Shown one piece after another: positions 42,301 to 54,300 of a DNA stretch of 64,000 nucleotides. The notes under the pieces were generated by a model. That model was given only the letters and a program-made list of their open reading frames with translations. It was not told where the DNA came from and made no database searches. Each line of letters opens with the position of its first letter. Within the stretch, counting starts at the first letter, position 1. The position numbers were made by a program, and so were the translations under genes. Origin of the DNA: Casuarius casuarius (lineage: Eukaryota; Chordata; Aves; Casuariiformes; Casuariidae); the NCBI GenBank assembly GCA_003342895.1, contig PTFA01000280.1, positions 1,199,712 to 1,263,711 of the forward strand, written 5' to 3'.

Positions 42301-45300
42301 ATGCACTGCTATTGATGACAGCATATGGCACATACATTTTGAGCAATGTTATGCCTTGCACTGTGGAGAAAGAGGCTAACCATAAATCAGGTAACAATGG
42401 ACAGAAACCCCCTGGTGATGAGTGTTTTAGAAGATTCTTCCATGAGAAGTGGTAGCATTATTTAAAATACTGCCAAATAAAGACTAGAGGCAATTCTTCC
42501 TGGTGAGGAAAAGTCCTGAATGATAGTGTGCAAGTTCTTTCTCTCACATCGGAATATGAACATACTGAGCTTTGTGAATTGTCCAACACTGCACTCACTA
42601 CATGTGGAGACTATGCGCTGAATCCTAGCTAAACGCCTAGCGGTAGGAATTTCTAGTGCTAGCGGTTATGAGAATTCTGCAATGTGAAAAATCTTTCCTG
42701 AAGTTAAAATGGAAGAATAATTGAAAGGAGGAGTAGAGGGAAATGTATTTCACAGTGGAGTGCTTTAGTTTGTCATTAGCAATACAATTCTCTCTAATTT
42801 ACAACTTAGCAGAGGACAGATATGGATATATAATCCATGTGGAAAGGGTTCCTTCCTTCCCTCCACCGTCCCACCCTCTTACTTTTATTTCTTGATCCTG
42901 TGTTAAAAGTCCTCCTCAGTAAGGCCAGGCTGTCACCAAGCTTGAGTAGGAGAGAAAAAAATATACTGCATGTGATACTCAAAATACGTGTGGAATGGAG
43001 AGTGAATGAGATGAATCAACTGATTGTAGCCCAAGTAAGTGATTAATAGATTAGACAGTGTCAACATCATAGGCTCAGCTGGAAGTGTCAGTAAAGCAGT
43101 TTATCATTCCACCTACAAAAGATTTAGAATTGCAAGTATCTGCATGGTAGATATGTAACTGGAATGGGGCTCAAGGATAAAAAGCTGCAAAGCTATGAAA
43201 TTTACTCCTCCCTGATAAGTTGTACGTCTTAAAAAGCAAAACGAAAAACAACCAAACCCCAGTTCTTGTTTCCATTGCATCACCCCTCCCAGCTAAATAC
43301 ATTGGAATTAATCAGGGGCTCCAGAATTGCAAAATAGTAGTAACGTATTGCGCATTATGTAGCTCTATTAACTACAGTCTTCACTGCAATGTGTGAACTC
43401 TGTACACAATGGCAGCATTGCTTGATTGAAAGAAACAATAGGAATTCATGGTTGGATGAGTGTTGTATTTGAACATTTTATTAAGCCTTCTGCTTTGCCA
43501 AAAGGGGTGTGACTTGCAATCGTCCTCTAAATCTGCTCATGTACTATAAACTGATCTCCAAATATTTCTCTATGAATTAACGCTGAACAATGGGTTATGC
43601 TCAAGGTAATGACTTCCTGAAGAAGAAAGAAGCCAGTCTTTAGTGTCAGTAATACAGCTTCCCACTGAATAAGAAGTGCACTTAGCCTTCCAGTCCCTTA
43701 CTTTGACTGCCTTGCTCTGGAACCTGTCGTCATCTTAGCTAATAAGATACTCAGTTAGAATGGGTTTAGCTCTAGACATTACAGGCAAAATGGTGTTGAG
43801 TGGCTGGAGCCTGATGGGATTAGCTACATGTGAGAAAGGAGCAACCTTCATATGCAAAATTATGCATAATGCATGCACATTTTAAAAAATGGTGTAAGAT
43901 GAAAAGACTGGCTTCTTCATACCTTCTTCGTGTTTGAGATATCTAGAACATTTGTGTCATCTGCTATAATATATAATATGGTGTGTTTTCCTCTGTTCTT
44001 CGCAGGTATGGTTTTATAGTGGGGCATATTGTTATCCCACGAATCAATCCCTATCATCTTTGTGCAGCAAATCATACTGGCATTTACAAACTTTCATCAA
44101 ACACGACTGGTCGGTATGATGCATATTGTTACAATGCAACAGGTATGTATATGCTTTTATGATGTATTTTAGATATAAATTAACTAATAGTAATATGGGT
44201 GATCTGGTTAGGATACTGGAACAAGGGCTTCTATGTTAAAATACCATCTGTTTTGCAGCTGAGAAGAAATACATTTTGCCAGTCTCTAGAGTTGTATCTA
44301 TAATACCAGCAACAAATTTGACCCATTTTGTCATTACTGTTTTTGGGACTAAACACTCTTCTGCCTTTGGGACTAACTTAGTAGCTTTAGAACTGTGTAA
44401 TTAGAATAGTGAAACACCACAGCCATGAATCTAAAAGGCATAACTGTTGCAAGTAATGGCATCCAGCTCTTCTGCTCATGCGTACAGTAACTTCTATAAC
44501 TAATAATAGTTATTTGTACAAATCTGTGAAGCTTGGGAGCCTGCAAGGATCTTGGCTTTCATTTTCAGTGTGTGTGATGCCTCACACAAACCTACATTCA
44601 GACATTAGGCAGTTACCTAGTGATGCAGGTCAGAGGCAGACCTCTTGTTTTAAGCTTGTTGAACATCTTAAGAATTTGGAAATATGTTGCTAAATTATTA
44701 GGAAACTGTAGATAATCTTGTAGCAGATGCTAAACACAGACAATATTTGAAAATAAAAACTGTACTAACTTCCAGTGCCTTGGATTTCAGCAGATTATGC
44801 CATTCANAGTGGATATAAACAGATCCTACAGAAAGCTCTAGGCAAAATTTGGTGATGATTTGAATGGCAGTGGTATTTCTGGATTTTGGTTTTGGTGGTC
44901 ATATCATTAAAAATCATAGCGTTACGGAGCTGTCAGTCTGCTCCAGAGAGCTCAGGCAAAAACAATCCATAGACAGTTTCAGGAAAGCAGTAAATCTGTC
45001 ACGCAGGGGTGCTTCTTCCCTTGGGTGCAGCAGAGTCCATCCCCACCAGAGCTTTATAGCTCCTTCTGAGTCTTATTTCCTTCCTGCACCACGAGAAGAT
45101 GGCACGCATGCTAGCACCAAGCCAGAGCAAGCAGGACTCACCGACTGGGAGTGCGTGCTGCCTCTGCAGTAGCCCTCAGTCGAGGGCAGGGGGTCCCCCC
45201 AGCTGGAAAGGGGTCGAGCTGCTGCGGCTGCTGTGACACTGGGGCTGTCTGCATCGAAACTGAGACAAAACAATCCTGAAGTGCCCCATCGGGGAACAGC

Positions 45301-48300
45301 AAAAAGGGAACGCAGGTAGATCAGCGAATTAACTTTGATTTGGAAATTTGTTTTTAATTGTCCACTTTTTAAGGTATTTTTTTGTGATTATGTAAATTCT
45401 GAAAGTTTTCTGGACTGCCATATGGGGTCAAACCAAACATTATTGTCCCCAAATATAGCCAGAAGTTGGAAGCTAATGCTTAGAAAAAGACAAAGCGATT
45501 TTTAGGTGTATCAGGAAAATTTTCTAGCTGGGTCATACTGATAAATCTTTGAATCTAATTAATATGGTTATACAAATGTTTTTTTCTCAGTTTTCTGATA
45601 TTAATATTTTCTCTTTTCGTTCCTTTTCAGAAACAAGAGATAAGGCATGCTAGCCAATTGAAAGGCTAGATACTTCTTTGCTCAATAATCAGAGCGAAAT
45701 AGGTATTGTATTGATTACAAAGAACTACCATTTGCTTCATTCTCAAGATCTGTTTATCTTTTTTTTTACGCACAGAATTATTATTTTTAAAAATCAAGCC
45801 AAACATAAGAAAAACAAGTTTAGAGATGTTGTGCTGCAAGTAAAGCAATTAATCACTCATCTCCCCTTAGGTCTTATGGGGCTGAGTTTGCCTTAAGGTG
45901 TTACTAACAAAGCAGTTTTTTTGTATAGGTATTTGACAATTATAAATAGCTTGGGGCTGCTGACATTTCTTTGACATATAGGACTTTGCTTAAGATGGCA
46001 ACCCTGCTACATCCTGTTTAAGTTGCCGGTTAGCAGAGCAACTGGAAGTGAAAGAAGGCTCTCGTAATAAATGACTTGTCCCAGTTCTAAAAGCTTCAGC
46101 TTTACAGAGGCAAAGATTTTATGTTTAAAATCAAACTTTTTGGTCAAAATATCAAAATATTTGAATTGTATGCCATATATATTTGACAAATATAAACACT
46201 GGAACTACTGGAGATAGTTTGGTATGGTATGACCTGGACAGGTTGGATAGAATGACAAAAATTTGGATGAGCTGATATTAATCCATAACTATTTTTCTTT
46301 ATTTTTCTTTATTATGGGACTTAAGCCATCTATTGCAACTGAAATATATCTATGTAGCTCCTAGATATCAACAGCTATTTAATTTCTCCTTCCAACAGTC
46401 ATTGATAATGCAGATGGCTCACGTTATAATGCGGATGGCACACGTCATAGTGGAGATTCCTCAACCTCAGGTGCAGACGATGAAAGTGTAGGTAGTGGCT
46501 CAACACATGACACAACTGTAATGGATACCTCCACCAGAAGATCCCCCAGTACCTCATATTTTGAAAAAACCAGTCCAGTCTCTCAGCGGCCAGATCATTC
46601 TTCTGGAGGGGGCGAAAAGGAATTTCCTCCAATAAGTACTGGTAAGGATAATAGGTTGCAACTATGTCCTCTTTAAAATAACTGAGTGAAGAATTACATT
46701 GCTAGGTAAATGATTTCATGAGGCAATGAGAAGCACAATCTCTGATTTGTACCCCTGAGAATTAAAGGGAAAAGTCTGTGTCTTCAGAAAAACATAAGCA
46801 TTCCAAATTTCTAAGGACTTTTTGTGACTGCATGAGAGTACAGGGCAACTGAGTATCAGCATAGCTTCCCATATAAACCTTCCCAGGATGCTGACAATAA
46901 TTGGTTCTAAGCATTTGCTCTTGTTCTTAAAATACTCATATTGATTTTATTAGAAAGATCAAAAACATGTCTAGTAGAGAACACAGGCTAGGGAGGCAGA
47001 GGGTGTAGATATCTAGAGATAAGGATAATATATTATCTGTTTTCTAGTAAGATGCATTAACAGATTCTGCATTTAAGTAATAAAAACAAAGAGTAGTTTT
47101 CAGTACAAGTAGTTTTTTCTTTGTACAAATGCAGGGTTTTTTTTTTTAGAATTTCTTCTTATTACAGCATATTACTGAATGCAGAGATAAAAATGTCAAA
47201 TAAAAATGTTATTAATAGGCTCTTCCTCCAGATGATAAAGCCAAATTCTATTCCCATGAAGCCCTACCAAATGCAAATTCCATACTCTTTCCTAGGGCAT
47301 TTTGCAGGGTGTAGCCAAATGTAATATTAGAGTACCTTGCCTATATTTTGCTTTCTTGTGGAGGTGATGTATTTTTTTCATCTTTTAGGTTGCTTTTGTG
47401 GCTGAAATTATCAAGGGTGTAAAAGACTAGCTCCCACTGAACCTAAGGGTTACAAATGGAACTCATTCTCTAAATATAGTTTACTTTCTGGCCTCTGACC
47501 ACGGGCTTTTTATTAGATCATTCATCAATCACTTACCAGTGAAGGATACCAGTAGTTTACATCATTGTAAACTGCTGCATAACTATTGAAAAAGGAGCAA
47601 AGACATTAGGATTATAGAATGACTTGTCACTGCTGGAGTATTCATGGCACTTTATGCTTGCTTTTCTGTGTAATGAATACCATGACAGGTAAATGCTCGC
47701 ATTTTCTTCCTGAGGAGCTAGTATAAGAACCATTCCCCAAAGTGTATGCCATCCACTTCAGTTTCTTGCCATGACAATTCTAATTAACTCTGCTTATATG
47801 CATAGCCTGTTTTTGGACTAGCTCAGAGTATATCTCAGTAAAGAAAAGAGTACAAATAACTTCATTCATTGCTCTAGATTCCATGTCCAGATGGTACGTA
47901 GGTGCAATAATAGCTTGAATCACATGAACGGATTGTTGCCAGAATTTTCACTATCACTATAAAATACAATTTTCTTGAAATAATCTATTTTAGTGATATA
48001 CATATACTCTGTTAGTAAAGCAAGGATATTTGGGGTTGAACTTGTATGAAGAACCTACTCTGTATCTTTCTCCTCGATTGGAGCAGTAAATGGAGAAATG
48101 GGGGCTTGCAATATAGAGTAACAGTAGTTGTGAGTATACTGAGTTGTAGCTCAACTAATGAAATAGTAACGATTCATCCACTTTCATACAGATGATGAAT
48201 TTTCTACAGTATCAACTGACTTTTCTTCGGTGTCAATAGTTGATGATGTCCCTGAAAAAGGAGATGGACAGCAGCCTGCAAGTACTAGTAAGATTTATGT

Positions 48301-51300
48301 ATTATAATAAGTAACTCAAATATATATCGTATTAAAGCTGCTTTCTTCTTCCAGCAGGTCATTCTGGTAAGTGGTGAGATATATTTTATCTCAAATATTG
48401 CCAAAACATTGAAGGACACTGCCTTCTGAAGTGGTTGAACTAGAAATAAACTCTACTTTCTGGTGACCGTTACTTATTTAAAGGGACAAGGGGAGCCAAA
48501 ACACTTACTGTTTGGTTACCTCAGTGCTTACACATGAGTTAAGAAAGTATTGATTTACTTATTCTGTGTTTTCCACTGCCTTTTTATCACACCTATTTAC
48601 TCTATGAGGCACCACAAATTAATGCAACCAACTATCACTTGAAGTGATAACTTCTACCACTTTCAGAAGTAGAAGGGACATTTTTGTCAGTTGTGGTGAA
48701 TGTATGTCTGTTTGTGGTTCTAATTTATTTATGGTTGTGAAGGTGGATAATTCCAGGTCAAATCATTGCCTTGCTAACCCAAGATGTGCTTTAAGTGGCA
48801 GTTCCAATTGCCAGCCCACTTGTGCACTGCAAAAATGAACTTTGTCCTTGTTGGTGGCAAGACTTGCATGAAAATTCTGAGCTTGATGGCTCTGCAGGCT
48901 TTGAGACTTCCACATAGTCTCAAATAGTTAATGGTGTTTAACTATTAACTATTTTCTCTGCTTGTCCCTAAAAAGCAGTGCTGAGTGGGAAAACTCCTTA
49001 TTTTTTATCCAATATCTGGTGCACAGCAGCTACATCAAATAAAAAAAAAAACTTTTAAAATCATCTTACACTTTTCAAAGTGGAACTGTACATATATTCA
49101 TCTGAGTTCTTAAGTTTAATGTGATAAAGACTTTTGTGCCAGAAAAGAAAGTGAGGCTAAAGGGAGAACATTTGAATGTGATGGAGGAGATTTACAGAGG
49201 TATGATTGACAGTTATTTGTAGTAAAGATTGAACTGATAGAAATAAAAGTTTCTTCCTGCCAATTCTTTTTCCCCAATATGGAATCCAGTGATAGTGAGG
49301 AATTTACTTAAGTGTTTGTTCGATGCTGATAGATAGTCAAATAGTCTACATAATTTGGAGGGACATGGCCCTAATTATTGTATATAAACGTCAGAGGATA
49401 GAGTAAAAGTGATTATAACTCTTACAGAGTTAGTAGAAGCTTTACTAAAATACAGGAATCATGCAACCAAACATCTTGTCTCAGAAGATGTGAAGGTTGA
49501 TAACACTATACAAATATATAGATATGTCCAGATGCAACCCATAAGGGCAAATGGAAGAGGCAGATTTCCACTGAACATATTCTACTAGCGCAGGGCTTAT
49601 ATATCCTATCATAAATGTTTGCTGAAGAGGTGTATTGCTATGTGTTTATATGGGAAAGCAGAAGTCACCATGGATGATTTTTAACAGGACTAGCATTGTA
49701 AAAGCCCTGCATGTGGTGGAGGGGGTCAGTAATACTGCATTGATTTTGTCCTGCACTCTTCAATATTTCAAGGTACCTCTCTCAAATTTTATCCTCCTAC
49801 AAATTTATGAGAATGAACAGATCAGGAAAGCATATTAGATTTACAACTTCTCCACAACTATGGATTTTTTACTATTTGAGAATTTTTGTATTACATTGCT
49901 TAATTCTTCATGGTGTAAGAGGAGCTTTTTCCTGAAGGTGATTGTATGCTTTGGAAGTGTTCTGGTTTGCTGAATATCACAAAAAAAGTCTATAATACTA
50001 CAGTAATTTGTTTCTACATACAGGGAGAGATGATATCAGATAAGCACTGCATTAATACTAAGATACATCCATCATATTTGACTTCAGTGCTCATCATCTC
50101 TTATTTAGTCTTCTTCAATAAGAGAAGTGCACAAAAGAAATGTAAAGGGAATAACTCAATGTTAGATAGTCCAACAGGCTACACTTTCAAACTATATGTA
50201 GTGGGTGCATGTGCATGCAATAATAAACCTTCTCGTTAGTTAAACTCCAGAAAGTGTTTGTGATAACTTTATATCATTTTCTTACTGAAAACTTAAGTTT
50301 TGGCAGAAGCATCAGTAGAATATTTATGTAATTATGTGTAATAACATATGCATAAAATACAAATGTGTGTGTGTGTGCACAAATGAAATGATGGAATTTA
50401 TTAAGTCTCTTCTACTCATAATAGTGATACTCAACCAGAGCATATCTGTATGTCAAAAAAGTGCATCTCATTGATATTTCTAAGAGTTTTCTCTTTTTAA
50501 TACATTATCCATCTTCCTATTTTGCTTTTTGACATTGACCACTGTAATCCTTTATTTCTGATACCAGTAGTACTAAATCTAAGGAATAATAGGTGACCGT
50601 GGGAAGATAGTATGCCTATTCAGTCAGACAGGTTTTCAGAAAGTAAAGATTTGTTAGGTTTTGCTGCAAAAGGAGCCTTGAAAAAGTGCAGTTCTGAGTT
50701 TAAGTCCATACACTGCAGTTTACAGCTAAGGAAAACGTAAGTGCTGTAGACTGAAGAAAATCAATTTGTCCTGTTTGGTTATTTGAACTTTTATTTCTAA
50801 GTCTTGCAATTTCTAATACTTTCATTTATTACACAAAAATGGTAAAAACTAGCATTGTAGAAGTCAATCTTCAAGGTTTTTTTCCGAATGAATTTTTGAA
50901 GATTATTCCTCTGAATTAAGAAAGAGTATATGATATCTCTTCATCTTCAGAATATAGAACATGTATTTAAATGCTGATAAAAATATTGCTTGCAAAGAAT
51001 TGCCCAGAATACAAATATTTTCAGAGAGACATTTTGAAGTAGATTTTGCTTGTCTTTTGGTGAATATGTGTATGACTTGCAACACAGCTCTTGTTGTAAG
51101 CTCTGCTCTTTAGTGTCATTGCTTGATAAGGTTCTTAGCAGAGAGAAAGGTTAAACTATCAAGGTGGCTTGCCTGGGGGATTTCATTTTCTATGGTGTGC
51201 ATGCTTCTATTAGCTTTGTGTGCTGTATGTTGAAAAAAGTGGGGGATATTTCACATTCAGGAAATACTTCGTTCTATCGCAGCTATAAAATCTGCAGAAT

Positions 51301-54300
51301 TCATTGACTTTACTGGACTTTCAGAGCTGATAACACAATCTTGTACTTTAGTAGGATGTTTCAGACTTCGTGGACACTAAAACCATTGGGGTTTTCTGTT
51401 CTTTGAGGAATGTACTGATACCACGGGGTTCATACATTCGCTTTGCGCTCACTTCCATCTCAGTGGCACAAGCATGTTGAGGGTGCCGGTGCTGGTGGAC
51501 TTTGCTGGAGAAAAGGTGCCTCTCAAGAAATAACAAGTTCTCGGTTGAATGAACCATGTCCTAACAGCTCCGGGGCCTCATCGTGACGACCTGGAGAAAG
51601 CCACCACCCAGGCTCAGTGGAATCCGTTGTTACACCACTGGTGGTGGTCAACCCCCAGAGACAAGGCGCAAGAACCGACGCAGGCAGCAAGGGGTAACTA
51701 ATGTCATGCTGAGAGGGGCACTTTGTTTAGGGGCTGAGTATCCTTGCTGCAGGAAAGCAGCAAGTTTCAGAACCACTAAGCGGAGGGGGCTTGGATGTGT
51801 GGTATTTGTCACTGCTTTCTGTTTTGATTTGTTTGACATGGGAGAAGCAAAGTCTCTCACTGACTGCACATTTGGTAGCTATAGAGAACATCATTTAGCC
51901 TGAGGATGTCACATATCCTGAGGAGATTCTCCACCTCTGAAAAAAAATTGAACTTCAAAAATCAGTTGTGTAGATCTCACCTGTGACAGGGATGCAAAAA
52001 ATATTTCCTCTGATTTAGAAGACGGAGAAAACATGTTGTACTGACTATAAAGTGGAAAATGAATGAACAGCATTTCATAAACCACTTACCATGTTATTTG
52101 CCTAGAGCTTTAATCAATCAGTGAGGGAGATATTAAAAAAAGGAAGTAATAAGACATATCTCTGGTTTCTTCTTTCTGTTCTTTCCACTTAAAGAAGAAA
52201 GGTGCATAGTTTTATTGGAAACAACATTCGATATCCCATAAAGATGAAGGCTGTGAGGAAGAAAAAGAAGAGATTACGAAAGTTTCATTTCATTCTAAAA
52301 ATTGACACACGTGATCCTAGATCTCCCCTATCATTTAAGGGTATTCAAATGATCTTAACTTTTTTTCCCTCACTATGCTCTAAGGGAGCAGGGTTTGGTC
52401 TGCAGCAATGTGTAGGGCATTGAAACGTAGGTAACAGGCACCTTGGGGCAGCTTCAGGAGGGCCGTGGCAGTGTGGTGAATCCCTTGTGGGAGGAGAGGA
52501 CCGGGAGGAGAAACAGAGTCGTGGGAAGCAAGGTTCTGCTCACTTTTGTGTGTGACTTGGGGCTGCAGGCACTGTAGGGGAGACAGGAAAGCATAGATGT
52601 GGTCAGTAGGAGGCCTTGCAGGTTAGGGCTTCATTGCCAATTTAACATCATCACAGCAGATGTGACTTCAAGTGGCAATGGTTCAGATGACGAAGACTCT
52701 TCAGAGGAGATGCTTTACTCAACAGTGTTTCCAGGCTGGGACGTGAGTGTGGCCAAGAAAGAGTATTCTCCAAGTACTAGTAAGGAATTTCCTTTCTTTT
52801 TTTGATTTCCCCCCCCCCCGCCCCGTCCTACCTGACATTCCTCCTCCTTTGCCACACCTGTATTGTGGAAAGAGTGGTGGCTGTTCTGATTTGCTGATCC
52901 TTTGGAAAGGTCTCCCATGCCACAGGAAAATAGCTTATTTAGATCTTATGAGGTCCCTATTCTTAGAAGGAAGTTGTTCTACTGCTGTTAGAATTGATGT
53001 CCTGGTTCCATGTACATTTGTTTTGTTGGCTTCCTAAGTGGGATGTTGTGTCCCAAGTAACATCCTTTTTGGAGGGGTTTTCCGACCTGTATACATGTGG
53101 CATGGTTAAATCTGTTTGCACGCAAATACCTATTTGGCTTGCCTAGCACAATGTAGGAAAAGAGTGTAGTTTCTTATAACTCCTTTAGATGAAAAGCTAT
53201 TTCCATCGTTAAACATCTGTGATGAACCTATGGGGCAGTACTACTTGAAATGCAATGTTATGAGAAAATGCTGTGCAAGGGGAGGGAATATGATAGAAGC
53301 ACAGCTGTGTCTTTCTTTCTATAATGTGCTGATGCCTAACTCAAAAGTCTTTCTGGTGTGGATTTTGCTGATAGCATCCGGTCGGGAGAGTGCATGCGTC
53401 TTTCAAGCGGAATGGCTGTTGTTCTGAGCCCAGGTCTTTGGTAGCATTGGCTTCATGGCATCGTTGGTAGAGGAGAAGGCTAAACTAATGGGTGTGCTTG
53501 TCTCTGGGTGTCCTTTCTGCCTAGCATGGATCCTTCTTTCACCTTTTGTATGTGTTTTTATATCAAGACTTGTTGGATGTTCCACATTCTGGAAGCTATT
53601 TGAGGCTACCCGCTCTCTCTCCCACTGGCGCTGTGTGGAATTCATTAACGTTACTGAACTTCAAAGTCTTGCAAAGACCCGTAGGGCTTTTTGACAACTC
53701 TTCCCAAGGGATGATGTTTTTCTTGGGATGGCCACTAGTGCTTTTGTCTGGCTAAGTATTTGAGGAATGTACTGATACCACGGGGTTCATACATTCGCTT
53801 TGCGCTCACTTCCATCTCAGTGGCACAAGCATGTTGAGGGTGCTGGTGCTGGTGGACTTTGCTGGAGAAAAGGTGCCTCTCAAGAAATAACAAGTTCTCG
53901 GTTGAATGAACCATGTCCTAACAGCTCCGGGGCCTCATCGTGACGACCTGGAGAAAGCCACCACCCAGGCTCAGTGGAATCCGTTGTTACACCACTGGTG
54001 GTGGTCAACCCCCAGAGACAAGGCGCAAGAACCGACGCAGGCAACAAGGGGTAACTAATGTCATGCTGAGAGGGGCACTTTGTTTAGGGGCTGAGTATCC
54101 TTGCTGCAGGAAAGCAGCAAGTTTCAGAACCACTAAGCGGAGGGGGCTTGGATGTGTGGTATTTGTCACTGCTTTCTGTTTTGATTTGTTTGACATGGGA
54201 GAAGCAAAGTCTCTCACTGACTGCACATTTGGTAGCCATGGAGCACTTGGCTGCATTCTTCCATGTACTGAGAAGGTATATATAAATATATATGTGTGTA

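Noticed and set aside
44790..44870. TGGATTTCAG followed by readable sequence, considered as an extra exon in intron 3
   Set aside because: No CD44-like residues, contains an N, and exon 4 is clearly at 45631.
52202..52423. Lys/Arg-rich short frame ([13 protein letters not shown]) in the first A-B spacer
   Set aside because: Looked like a small ribosomal-protein-type pseudogene at first, but no residue order matches one I know.
53455..53694. 79-codon frame between block B copy 1 and block A copy 2
   Set aside because: Overlaps several other open frames on both strands, no splice signals in CD44 phase, no family resemblance.
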